Below, piece after piece: positions 43,633 through 51,409 of a stretch of 64,000 nt of DNA (positions are counted from its first letter, which is position 1; each line of letters opens with the position of its first letter). Source of the stretch: Arthrobacter sp. efr-133-R2A-120 (GTDB taxonomy: Bacteria > Actinomycetota > Actinomycetes > Actinomycetales > Micrococcaceae); contig NZ_JARVRF010000038.1 in the NCBI RefSeq assembly GCF_030209835.1, positions 95,906-159,905 of the forward strand. The letters are read 5' to 3'. A program made the position numbers and the translations under genes. The notes under the pieces are model-generated. The model searched no databases, had not been told where the DNA came from, and saw only the letters and a list, made by a program, of their open reading frames with translations.

Positions 43633-45156
43633 CTAGGAGGCGGGAGAGAAGGACCAGATGAACGGGTAGGCGTTACCCGTCTGGACCTCGACCTTGGTCT
43701 TGGCATCGGTGACGAAGCTGGACTGCGGGCGGTACCACGGAGCGAACCATGCTTGCTCCACGATGTACTTGTTCAGTTCCTTAGCGGCGGCCGTCTGCTC
43801 ATCCGTAGAACCGACGTGGATCTTGTTGATCAGCTCGTCCACTTTCGGGTCCTCGTACTTGTACGGGTTCCACGGGGCACCGGGAGCGATCTTCATGTTG
43901 ATCAGCTGCCAGTCGGACTGCTGCTCCAGGATCATGTAGCTCACGCCATACTTCGGCGCCAGGAGGTCGGCGATGAAGTTGTTGCCGGTGTCCGTGAACT
44001 CAGCCGTGATGCCGACATCCTTGAGCTGCTGGGTGATCAGAGCCGGGAGGGTGTTGCCCATGAGCGCCGAGGACGGCAGCTTCAAGGTCAGCCCGCTGGC
44101 GTATCCGGCCTGGGCAAGCAGTTCCTTGGCCTTGGCGGGGTTGTAGGCGTAGCGGGAGTCCAGGGACTTGTCATAGGCAGCCGACGACGGCGGGAACACC
44201 TGGGTGGTCAGCTCGCCATAGCCCTGGCCGATTGACTGCAGCATCGCCTTGGTGTCGAAGGCGTAGTTGAGTGCCTGGCGGACGCGGACGTCCTTGAGCG
44301 CGGGGTTGGTGGTACCGGCCCGATCAAACAGGATGAGCCCTGCCCAGTTGAGCTGGAGTGGGTTGACCTTGTAACCGGCAGCCTGGATCTCCGTGAGGGT
44401 GTTGTTGTCAGCGGTGTTGGCGGCGTTGAGCTGCCCGGACTTGATGGCGTTCAGCAGGGAGGTCTGGTCGCCGTAGACGTTGAGGACCAGGTTGTCGTAG
44501 TGCACCAGGCTCTTGTCCCAGTAATTCGGGTTGCGGTGGTAGCTGTAGGACGTGCCGGTCACGGTGGCTGCGGTATCCAGCACATACGGACCGGAGCCTA
44601 CGGGCTTGGTGGCGATGTCGGCGTTGCCGAAGGACGCCGGGCTCTGCATGAAGGACGCGTCCTTGGACAGGTAGTTCAGGAACGCCGGGTCCGGGGCGGA
44701 CAGGGTCAGTTCCAGGGTGGTTGCGTCCACGGCTTTGGCAGTCTTCAGTGCCGCCATGAACTGTGCATCCGGAGACGTTCCTGCCTTGAAGCGTTCAAGG
44801 TTTTGCTTCGCGGCGTCGGCGTTGAAGGGGGTGCCGTCGGTGAACTTGACGTCATCACGCAGGGTGAGTGTCAGGACGGTCTTGTCCGCGTTGTACTTCC
44901 AGTCTTTGGCCAGCATCGGAACGAGCGAGCCATCCGGCTTCATCCGGATCAAAGTGTCGTACACGGCCTGGTAGAACGGCGAGAGGTTGGCGAACTCGGA
45001 CTGGTTTGCAGCGAAGGTCTTGGGCGCCAACAGCGCGCCCAGGGTCAGGGTTTGGGAGGACTGGTCCTGGGGGGCGGCGGCTCCGCCACCACCACAAGCA
45101 GTGAGCCCCAGGGCAACAGCCGCAATGACTGCGGCCATTCGCTTGGATCGGAACAT
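43633..45156 (-). CDS. Solute-binding lipoprotein, family 5 (DppA/OppA type)
   Basis: The product has 507 residues. It has a lipoprotein signal with GLTACGGGG and the acylated Cys near residue 21. The mature chain has the family 5 blocks YDTLIRMKPDGSLVPMLAKDWKYN, LRDDVKFTDGTPFNADAAK and the VRQALNYAFDTKAML block. It binds a substrate outside and delivers it to DppBC. It is the first gene of a 15.6 kb operon that ends with five glycosidases, so the ligand is likely an oligosaccharide or plant glycoside. AAGGGA precedes the ATG. Confidence 0.94.
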   Translation of the reverse strand: MFRSKRMAAVIAAVALGLTACGGGGAAAPQDQSSQTLTLGALLAPKTFAANQSEFANLSPFYQAVYDTLIRMKPDGSLVPMLAKDWKYNADKTVLTLTLRDDVKFTDGTPFNADAAKQNLERFKAGTSPDAQFMAALKTAKAVDATTLELTLSAPDPAFLNYLSKDASFMQSPASFGNADIATKPVGSGPYVLDTAATVTGTSYSYHRNPNYWDKSLVHYDNLVLNVYGDQTSLLNAIKSGQLNAANTADNNTLTEIQAAGYKVNPLQLNWAGLILFDRAGTTNPALKDVRVRQALNYAFDTKAMLQSIGQGYGELTTQVFPPSSAAYDKSLDSRYAYNPAKAKELLAQAGYASGLTLKLPSSALMGNTLPALITQQLKDVGITAEFTDTGNNFIADLLAPKYGVSYMILEQQSDWQLINMKIAPGAPWNPYKYEDPKVDELINKIHVGSTDEQTAAAKELNKYIVEQAWFAPWYRPQSSFVTDAKTKVEVQTGNAYPFIWSFSPAS

Positions 45157-45218
45157 CTTTGGTCCCTTTCACGATCAGTGGCGTCCACCATGGACGGCCA
45201 TTGGGAAAGACCGTAACA

Positions 45219-45248
45219 TCAAAAACCTAGCGACCACTAGGTTTTTGA
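45219..45248. promoter_or_regulatory. TetR operator, near-perfect 12+6+12 palindrome
   Basis: Arms 45219-45230 (TCAAAAACCTAG) and 45237-45248 are exact reverse complements separated by CGACCA. The site lies 63 bp upstream of the binding-protein gene and 94 bp upstream of the divergent TetR gene, the usual position for autoregulated repressor and operon. A TTGACG/TATGAA promoter pair for the TetR gene overlaps its right arm. Confidence 0.88.
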
Positions 45249-45289
45249 CGAACTTTTTGAATCGTTATGAAATGTGACGATGCGCACAG

Positions 45290-45302
45290 CGGTTGACCAA
45301 TT
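45290..45302. promoter_or_regulatory. Half-site matching the FadR-type operator of the apionate genes
   Basis: CGGTTGACCAATT is identical to the right half and flank of the palindrome at 49745 and nearly so to that at 48659. The left half is absent (CACAG). The preceding GATGCGCAC also occurs just left of the 48659 site. TTGACC may instead be only a -35 hexamer. Confidence 0.4.
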
Positions 45303-45341
45303 GATGGACTTATTAGAAATCGACGTTGTTAGGGTGGATTC

Positions 45342-45977
45342 ATGAAAGAGACTGTGGGCGGCACCCCGCCCGAAACGGTGCGTCGAGGGCGCCGCGGCAC
45401 TTATGCCAAGACGGAGGCGCGGAGGCAGGAAATCCTGAAGGCCGCTTTCGACGTCTTTTCATCCTCGGGCTACCGCTCAGGCTCGCTGAAAGACGTGGCG
45501 GACAAAGTGGGCCTGACCCAAGCCGGGCTCCTGCACCACTTTCCGAGCAAGGAAGCCTTGCTTGAGGCGCTCTTGACCTTCCGCGACGACGAGTCCGCAA
45601 TCTACACCGGAGCCTTGGATGCCAAGGGTGCGGACCTGATGCATGCCATGGTGGATCTTTCCCGGCACAACACCACCATCCCAGGCCTCGTGGCCCTGTA
45701 CTGCGTACTGTCCGCGGAAGCCACCGACCCCGAGCACCCGGCCCACCAGTACTTCCTTGACCGGTACGAGCGGGTACGCCACTTGCTGAGCGATGCCTTC
45801 TCGCATATGGCAAACGAGGGCAAGCTACGGCCGGGCATCGTGCCCACCGCAGCCGCACGCCAATTGATCGCGCTCATGGACGGTTTGCAGGTCCAGTGGC
45901 TTCTCGACAACGATTCCGTGGACATGCCCTCCGAAGTCGCGGCCTACTTGAACGCCGTCACGACAGAAAGCTTCTAA
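45342..45977 (+). CDS. TetR-family regulator of the glycosidase/transport operon
   Basis: The product has 211 residues. A basic head leads to the helix-turn-helix (RRQEILKAAFDVFSSSGYRSGSL then DVADKVGLTQAGLLHHF) at about residues 28-72. The ligand domain is helical with YCVLSAEATDPEHPAHQYF typical of TetR_C. It is divergent from the 15.6 kb operon across a 30-bp palindrome, so it is the likely repressor. The effector is unknown; a plant glycoside or its aglycone is plausible. Confidence 0.93.
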   Translation: MKETVGGTPPETVRRGRRGTYAKTEARRQEILKAAFDVFSSSGYRSGSLKDVADKVGLTQAGLLHHFPSKEALLEALLTFRDDESAIYTGALDAKGADLMHAMVDLSRHNTTIPGLVALYCVLSAEATDPEHPAHQYFLDRYERVRHLLSDAFSHMANEGKLRPGIVPTAAARQLIALMDGLQVQWLLDNDSVDMPSEVAAYLNAVTTESF

Positions 45978-45980
45978 CCC

Positions 45981-46048
45981 ACCCAACTAGCTCGCATTTG
46001 TTGTCGTTTTGAGCCCTCTAAACGACAACAACTGCGAGTTAGTTGGGT
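45981..46048. repeat. Dispersed long inverted repeat, copy 3 (best preserved)
   Basis: Arms 45981-46009 and 46020-46048 match at 27 of 29 positions around a ten-base loop. It lies between the convergent ends of the TetR gene and the SDR gene. It has the full consensus, from the outer ACCCAACTA through CTCGCA to TTGTTGTCGTTT. Confidence 0.92.
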
Positions 46049-46090
46049 AAGGCGGGGCGGCGGGGCTCCGGCTAAGGCGGGTGCCTCGCG

Positions 46091-46846
46091 TCACAGCGCC
46101 GTCAGGCCGCCATCCACGGTGAACAGCCCGCCAGTGGCGTACGCGGAGTCGTCGCTGGCGAGGAACACCATGATGCCTTCGACGTCGGCCGCGGTTCCGG
46201 GCCGGCCCAGCATCGTGGAATCCACCAGCCCGGCACGGCTCACGGGATCGTCCGCGATGGTCCGAACAAGCGGGGTCTCGGTGTAGCCCGGCACCACGGT
46301 GTTGACCCGGATGCCCGCGGCGGCGTAGTCGGCGGCAACAACCCGCGCCAAGCCATGTACCCCGGCCTTGGAACTCGTATACGCGGTGAAGGTTTGCCCG
46401 CAAGCCACCACGGCGGTGGGGCTGCCTGTGCAAATGATCGACCCGCCACGACCCTCCATGGCACGGATTGCGTGCTTGAGGGTCAGGAAGGTCCCGCGCT
46501 GGTTGATCGCGACGGTCTTCTCCCAGACCGCCAGGTCCAGGTCCCCCACGCGGGCATCTTGCCCGAACAACTGCACCCCGGCATTGGCCACGACGACGTC
46601 GAGCGCTCCGCCTTCCGCCACGGCAGCGTAGGCCGCAGACACGCTTGCTTCGTCCGAGATATCCATGCGCAAAGCCTGTGCGAGGGCTGATCCCGTGACA
46701 GCGGCAGCCTTCTCGGCGGCTTCCAGGTTGATGTCGGCGAAATACACCCGGGCGCCCTCGGCAACGAAGCGCTGGGCCACCGCCAGTCCGATGCCGGAGC
46801 CTGCTCCCGTGACAAGGGCGGTCTTGCCGTCCAGCCGTTTACTCAT
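46091..46846 (-). CDS. Short-chain dehydrogenase/reductase
   Basis: The product has 251 residues. Classical SDR motifs: nucleotide loop TGAGSGIG at 14-21, acidic Asp after strand 2 (YFADIN) pointing to NAD, NAG in VVANAGVQ, catalytic Ser in CTGSPTA, and YTSSK with Tyr and Lys. It is 18 bp downstream of the ApnL-like lactonase on the same strand, with AGAGGAA before the ATG. It probably oxidises a sugar or polyol. In this operon it is the best candidate to oxidise apiose to apionolactone, but published apiose dehydrogenases belong to another family, so this is only inference. Confidence 0.9.
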   Translation of the reverse strand: MSKRLDGKTALVTGAGSGIGLAVAQRFVAEGARVYFADINLEAAEKAAAVTGSALAQALRMDISDEASVSAAYAAVAEGGALDVVVANAGVQLFGQDARVGDLDLAVWEKTVAINQRGTFLTLKHAIRAMEGRGGSIICTGSPTAVVACGQTFTAYTSSKAGVHGLARVVAADYAAAGIRVNTVVPGYTETPLVRTIADDPVSRAGLVDSTMLGRPGTAADVEGIMVFLASDDSAYATGGLFTVDGGLTAL

Positions 46847-46864
46847 TGTGGTTCCTCTTTCAGT

Positions 46865-48589
46865 TCAGTCGACGCGGCGGACAACAGCAGTCCACGGCTC
46901 AAGTTCAAGATTGGTACTGTCGCCGCCCGGCAGCCGCACGACGACGCTCAGCGATTTGGCAGTGAGGTTAGCGGCAAACAAAACCGTCCGGCCGCCGTCG
47001 CGCACGGGATACAACACGACGCCGGGCACCTCGCCGGCCACGTCAAGGACCTCGCACCCGCGCACGGCCGCGACGGCGGCCAGCAGCTCGCCCGCGGGCG
47101 TGAGGCCGCCGGTTTCACGGATACCGCGCGGTCCTGTTGCCTCGAAATAGCTGACGGATTCGACGCCGGGAACGCTGAGCGCCGCGATGCTTCCCATCAG
47201 CCAGGCGGCTGTAAATGTCTCAGGCTGCAGCGGGTCGGTGGCTTCGGCTGCCGCTTCGTCGCCTTCGGTGGCGACGGCGTTGAACCGCGCCTTCAGGGTC
47301 ACCGGCCCGAGGTGCAGCGGCCGTCCCGAGCCGATCCGGAGTGCGTTGAGCGCGACGAGCCGCTGCATTGGCAGGGTTTCGACGACGTGCGGCACCTCGG
47401 TGGCGTGCATCTGCGGGGTGATGCTGAAGGACACGGCGTCGGCGTCCGGGGGGAGGCGGCCCGCGTTGCGGTTCAGCTCGGTGAAGTGCGATCGCGCACC
47501 GGCAAGCAGTGCGCCGCTAAATCCGCGCTGCCGAGCCTGGTCCTTGAGTTCATCCCAGAGCCCTGGCTCCGTGACGTGGCTGAAAGCGTCGAACACCGCG
47601 AGCCGCAGCACTTTGTCCAAGGGGAGGAGATCGAGGAGTTCACCGATGCGATCCGGCGAATCGACGGACAGGCGCACATCCAACGGAACGTCCAGATCCA
47701 TGGCCTCATCCGTGGCCCGCCGGATCGAGCCCTCAGCGTCGGGCCCGGGCGCGAGCTCCAGAAGCAGCGCGTCCAGGCCGGGAATGGGCTCGGAACGGGT
47801 TCTGGGTGCTGTGGCCGAAGTAGCCGAAAGCGAAAGCGCCGGCACCCGGGCCGTGCCGCCGTCGAGTACCGTGAGCACACGTTCCGGACCCGGTCGAAGA
47901 ACAGGCACCACAGGCCCGGGCGTCGCCGTCAGGAGCACCGACTGGTGGACGCGGTCGCCGGCGGAAACATCCACCGGAAACGGCTTCGAAAGCGGCGTGC
48001 TGTACGTCTTGAACGAGGCGTCCGTCCAGTTCCGCTGGTCTTCGGTTTCGAAGACGTCGCCATGGAAGTCGAGCCTGAACCGCGTTCCGTCGCGCTCCCA
48101 TTCCATCAAAGAAACGTCCAGGAAGGGTTGGTGCGGACTGATGTCCTTGGGGAAGAACGACGGCGAGCTGGCGCCGCCGGGACTGCCGATGGTCACCGCA
48201 AGGCCGGCGTCGTCTGGGCTGTGCAGCACCACGAGTCCGATCCGGTTGCTGCGGAAGGCAGCGGGAGCGACGCCGTCGAACGTCACCTTGACGCTGTCCT
48301 TCATGAGGTGAATGGCGAGCTCGCCGGTGTAGCTGGAACCGAAACCGGCGAAGTCGATGTCGAGTAGGAGCGTGGTGGCACCGTCGGCGTGTTGCGCGAC
48401 CCGGCTGACAGTAGGCCCGAGGGTGCGCCAGTCGTGGTCGCGGACCACTGCGCGAATGGCCCGGAGTACCGGTATGCCGTTGAACGTGATGTCCGAGAGT
48501 TCATCGTTGCGTAGCTCGGCCCGCCAAGCTGCCGCTTCCACCGTTTCCGACGGGGCGAACAGCCTGGAGTGGTTTTCGTCATTGATCAC
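46865..48589 (-). CDS. apnL: D-apionate lactonase-like protein (ApnL)
   Basis: The product has 574 residues from GTG 48589 with AAAGG seven bases upstream; a TTG start at 48625 is possible but less likely. The N-terminal half is a beta-rich sugar-acid-binding-like domain (LRNDELSDITFNGIPVLRAIRAVVRDHDWRT), the middle a TIM-barrel-like region (LDVPLDVRLSVDSP and AVSFSITPQMHATEVPHVVET), the end a small beta domain. I recognise the pattern of ApnL, which hydrolyses D-apionolactone. The surrounding erythrulose kinase, isomerases and ApnO-like gene support this. A FadR-type palindrome lies 70 bp upstream. Confidence 0.78.
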   Translation of the reverse strand: MINDENHSRLFAPSETVEAAAWRAELRNDELSDITFNGIPVLRAIRAVVRDHDWRTLGPTVSRVAQHADGATTLLLDIDFAGFGSSYTGELAIHLMKDSVKVTFDGVAPAAFRSNRIGLVVLHSPDDAGLAVTIGSPGGASSPSFFPKDISPHQPFLDVSLMEWERDGTRFRLDFHGDVFETEDQRNWTDASFKTYSTPLSKPFPVDVSAGDRVHQSVLLTATPGPVVPVLRPGPERVLTVLDGGTARVPALSLSATSATAPRTRSEPIPGLDALLLELAPGPDAEGSIRRATDEAMDLDVPLDVRLSVDSPDRIGELLDLLPLDKVLRLAVFDAFSHVTEPGLWDELKDQARQRGFSGALLAGARSHFTELNRNAGRLPPDADAVSFSITPQMHATEVPHVVETLPMQRLVALNALRIGSGRPLHLGPVTLKARFNAVATEGDEAAAEATDPLQPETFTAAWLMGSIAALSVPGVESVSYFEATGPRGIRETGGLTPAGELLAAVAAVRGCEVLDVAGEVPGVVLYPVRDGGRTVLFAANLTAKSLSVVVRLPGGDSTNLELEPWTAVVRRVD

Positions 48590-48658
48590 AGCAGGCCTTT
48601 GCAGCGAGGAGGGAAGTAAGCGCAATCGGATTCAATTGTGATGCGCACCATGCGACGA

Positions 48659-48672
48659 GTCAACCGGTTGAC
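48659..48672. promoter_or_regulatory. FadR-type operator upstream of the lactonase-SDR operon
   Basis: GTCAACCGGTTGAC is a perfect 14-bp palindrome. On the minus strand its end supplies a TTGACT -35 hexamer, with CACAAT 17 bases downstream as a possible -10, so a bound regulator would block transcription. An identical copy lies at 49745. Confidence 0.88.
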
Positions 48673-48801
48673 CAATATTTGGGAGCTCATGCGATGCAAC
48701 CCGCGTCGCGGAAGGTCACCCGAAGCAACGCCGCGAAACCTAGCGAAAGGCTTCGAAACCATTATTGGTTCGCGCACTGCAGCCTGCCTAACCTCGATGC
48801 A

Positions 48802-48872
48802 CGTGGTGTACCCAAGAGGCCAGGGAGCTGCCTGCAAAGCAGCGCACGCGGGTTCGAATCCCGCCACCACGT
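48802..48872 (+). tRNA. tRNA-Cys (GCA)
   Basis: A full cloverleaf: acceptor CGTGGTG pairs with CACCACG, D-stem CCC/GGG, anticodon stem GCTGC/GCAGC with loop CTGCAAA (anticodon GCA at 48834-48836), four-base variable loop, T-arm GCGGGTTCGAATCCCGC, and discriminator T, the known identity base of tRNA-Cys. CCA is not encoded. It is a lone tRNA gene lying between the apionate operator and the 3' end of the FadR-type gene. Confidence 0.93.
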
Positions 48873-48910
48873 CTCATGTGTTGTCCTGGGCGAAACGCCC
48901 AGGGGCCGAG

Positions 48911-49654
48911 CTATTGGGCTGCGTCGTAGCCCGCCAGCAGGCGGCGAGACGCTGTGCCCATGTGCGAGACCATGGCCTCTGTCACCAAGGCGGCGTCCCG
49001 GGACTCGAGGGCCTTGAAGATCGCGCGATGCTCGGCGAGCGCGGCGGCGGCATGGCCTTCATCGGTCAGCGCCCGGTCCACCCAAATTCGCAAGAGCGAC
49101 CTAATGCTCTGCAGGAGTTCCTGGAGGACCTGGTTCCCGGAAGCGGTCGCGATTTCCTTATGGAATGCGGCGTCGGCCTCGACAAAAACAGCGAGGTTGT
49201 CCAGCCCGGCCTCCATCGAGTCAAGGTTGGTTCGCATGCGCCCCAACGCCTCGTCAGTAATGCGGGCTGCGGCCAACTGAACCGCCTGGACCTCCAGTCC
49301 ACTGCGCAGCTCGACGAGTTCGCGTGTGCGTGGCTCGCCCAGCATGAGTCCCCAACTGAGGGTGCGGGGCAGCAATTCGGAGACGCCGTCGCGCAAGTAG
49401 GTCCCGGAACCCGGCCGGACGATGACGATGCCGAGGATTTCCAACGCGGCCAACGCCTCGCGAACCGCCGAACGCCCAACGCCGAGCGAAGCCGCCAGTT
49501 GCCGCTCAGCCGGGAGGCGGGTCCCCGCCGCGATGTCGCCGCTCGTGAAGTACGCGAGCAGCCTCTCTGCAACCTCGGAGACCACGGAGCCGTGCTCCAT
49601 GGGGGCAAGGGCTGCCGTCATATGAGCCGCTGCGGCGGCGGAATTCGCTGACAT
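48911..49654 (-). CDS. FadR/GntR-family regulator of the apionate genes
   Basis: The product is 247 residues from ATG 49654; a longer frame to 49702 would run through a degenerate operator. The winged helix starts about residue 22 with VVSEVAERLLAYFTSGDIAAGTRLPAERQLAASLGV and SRSAVREAL-like recognition, then the wing VRPGSGTYLRDG. The C-terminal FCD domain has the VEADAAFHKEIATASGN block with its metal-binding His/Asp residues and AEHRAIFKALESRD. It is central to the regulon, between the lactonase and transporter units, and perfect palindromes lie at both their promoters. The effector is probably an apionate-pathway sugar acid. Confidence 0.93.
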   Translation of the reverse strand: MSANSAAAAAHMTAALAPMEHGSVVSEVAERLLAYFTSGDIAAGTRLPAERQLAASLGVGRSAVREALAALEILGIVIVRPGSGTYLRDGVSELLPRTLSWGLMLGEPRTRELVELRSGLEVQAVQLAAARITDEALGRMRTNLDSMEAGLDNLAVFVEADAAFHKEIATASGNQVLQELLQSIRSLLRIWVDRALTDEGHAAAALAEHRAIFKALESRDAALVTEAMVSHMGTASRRLLAGYDAAQ

Positions 49655-49665
49655 CTTCACAGCGT

Positions 49666-49679
49666 AGCAACCGGATGAC
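49666..49679. promoter_or_regulatory. Degenerate FadR-type site at the regulator's own promoter
   Basis: AGCAACCGGATGAC keeps the central AACCGG and TGAC but has three mismatches to the perfect palindrome. It lies 12 bp upstream of the regulator start, a place suited to autorepression. Confidence 0.5.
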
Positions 49680-49744
49680 CAATTTCTCCCGCACCCAAGC
49701 ACCCCGCGATCGAGCGCGAGTGCGGTGCGCGAAAATTAGGATCA

Positions 49745-49783
49745 GTCAACCGGTTGACCAATTTGCTCTCGAGGGCTTATGGT
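49745..49783 (+). promoter_or_regulatory. FadR-type operator with overlapping promoter for the MFS gene
   Basis: GTCAACCGGTTGAC (49745-49758) is a perfect palindrome. A promoter overlaps it: -35 TTGACC at 49754-49759, 18-bp spacer, -10 TATGGT at 49778-49783. Binding would block polymerase. A leader of about 110 bases separates it from the GTG start of the transporter. Confidence 0.8.
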
Positions 49784-49901
49784 TTTTATCACACGCTTAG
49801 CTCGGTCCTGCGGCATCGAAGTCCACGGATCGGCACTAAGAAAACCCGAGCCGCCTGGTCCTCAGAAGGACAACGCGCTCCGGCAACCTCTAGGAGTCAA
49901 T

Positions 49902-51269
49902 GTGGACACCACACAATCGGTGGTCGAAAGATCGGCCATCAAAAAGGTCGCGATCCGGCTGGTGCCGTTTGTCGCCTTGATGTTCTTCATCAATTACCTG
50001 GACCGGACAGCCATCTCGTTCGCCGGCCCCAACGGCATGAACAAGGACCTTGCGCTCTCCGCAGCGCAGTTCGGCTTCGCGTCCGGAGTCTTCTTCATCG
50101 GCTACATCCTGCTCGAGGTGCCTAGCAACCTGGCCTTGCACAAGTTCGGCGCACGCCGCTGGCTGGCCCGAATCATGGTCAGCTGGGGGATTGTGTCCCT
50201 CGTGTTCACCTGGGTGGGCAACGTGGATCAGCTCTACGTCCTCCGTTTCATCCTTGGTGTGGCCGAGGCCGGATTCTTCCCTGGCGCAATCCTCTTCCTA
50301 AGCCTCTGGGTCCCCGCAAAGCACCGAAGCAAGATCCTGGCGCTCTTCTACTTGGCACAGCCCCTGACCACGGTGATCGGCGCTCCGCTGGCCGGCGCGT
50401 TGATCCAGCAGCACGGCGTGTTCTTCGGCCTTGAAGGCTGGCGGTTCATGTTCTTCGGCGTCGCCATTCCGGCGATCGTCATCGGCGTCATCTCCTGGTT
50501 CTACCTGGCCGACTCCCCCGCCAAGGCCAAGTGGCTGACGTCGGAGGAAAAGACCTGGCTGACCGGTGCCCTTGCAAAGGAAAAGGAAGCAACCGCTGCC
50601 AGCAACAAGCACGTCAGCGTCCGCACAGTGTTCGGCAACGGCCGCGTTTGGATGCTCTCCCTGATCTACTTCGGATTCATTTACGGCCTCTACGCCCTCG
50701 GCTTCTTCCTGCCGACCATCATCAAGGGTTTCGAGTCCCAGTTCGGAACGAAGTTCGACGTCTTCCAGCAAGGCCTCATCACGGCTATCCCGTACTTGCC
50801 TGCCGCCGTCGCCCTGTACTTCTGGTCCAGGGACGCCACCAAGCGCGGCGTCAAGACGTGGCACATTGCGCTTCCCGCACTGACCGGCGCCGTCAGCATC
50901 CCGTTGGCACTGTTCGCAGGATCCCCGGCCGCAACGATCGCCGTCATCACCATCACCGCCATGTCCATTTTCGCGGCGTTGCCGAACTTCTGGACGGTGC
51001 CCACGCAGTTCCTCACCGGCGCGGCAGCCGCAGCTGGCATCGCGCTGATCAACACGGTCGGTAATCTCGCGGGCTTCAGCGCCGGTTACATCACCGGCTG
51101 GCTCAAGGACTGGACCGGCAGCTATACGGCGCCGCTGTTCGTGGTGGGCGGGTTCATGCTCCTGTCCTCGATCCTCATGGTTGTCCTCAGCCGCCGGGGC
51201 AAGGCCAGCGACGGCATCCCCGCAGAGGCACTGGATCCCGCAGGCGCCGGCCACCACGCAGAGCCCTAA
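49902..51269 (+). CDS. MFS transporter, anion:cation symporter type
   Basis: The product has 455 residues from GTG 49902, with TAGGAG five bases upstream; an open frame to 49779 would include the leader. Twelve membrane helices are visible with FFINYLDRTAISFAGP in helix 1 and GYILLEVPSNLALHKFGARRWLARIM, as in the ACS family that imports sugar acids such as tartrate, galactonate and hexuronates. It should bring in D-apionate or the lactone, given the neighbours. Basic residues crowd the central loop. It is divergent from the FadR-type gene. Confidence 0.92.
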   Translation: MDTTQSVVERSAIKKVAIRLVPFVALMFFINYLDRTAISFAGPNGMNKDLALSAAQFGFASGVFFIGYILLEVPSNLALHKFGARRWLARIMVSWGIVSLVFTWVGNVDQLYVLRFILGVAEAGFFPGAILFLSLWVPAKHRSKILALFYLAQPLTTVIGAPLAGALIQQHGVFFGLEGWRFMFFGVAIPAIVIGVISWFYLADSPAKAKWLTSEEKTWLTGALAKEKEATAASNKHVSVRTVFGNGRVWMLSLIYFGFIYGLYALGFFLPTIIKGFESQFGTKFDVFQQGLITAIPYLPAAVALYFWSRDATKRGVKTWHIALPALTGAVSIPLALFAGSPAATIAVITITAMSIFAALPNFWTVPTQFLTGAAAAAGIALINTVGNLAGFSAGYITGWLKDWTGSYTAPLFVVGGFMLLSSILMVVLSRRGKASDGIPAEALDPAGAGHHAEP

Positions 51270-51282
51270 CCCGGCCCGGCCC

Positions 51283-51350
51283 GCCCAACTAACTCGCAGT
51301 TGTTGTCGTTTTGAGCCCCCATAACGACAACAACTGCCAGTCAGTTGGGC
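51283..51350. repeat. Dispersed long inverted repeat, copy 4
   Basis: Arms 51283-51312 and 51321-51350 pair over 30 bases with few mismatches. Unlike the copies between convergent genes, it lies between two genes on the same strand, the MFS transporter and the erythrulose kinase, 14 bp after the first stop. It may attenuate transcription into the kinase and isomerases. Confidence 0.9.
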
Positions 51351-51409
51351 CACACCGCCCCGCCATCCGGCACCATACCAATCCTCGCTATTAGGTCCAG
51401 GAGTTCCGC

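Noticed and set aside
48659..49758. Genomic island borders at tRNA-Cys
   Set aside because: No integrase gene and no second copy of the tRNA 3' end are seen in the window, so transfer is only a possibility.
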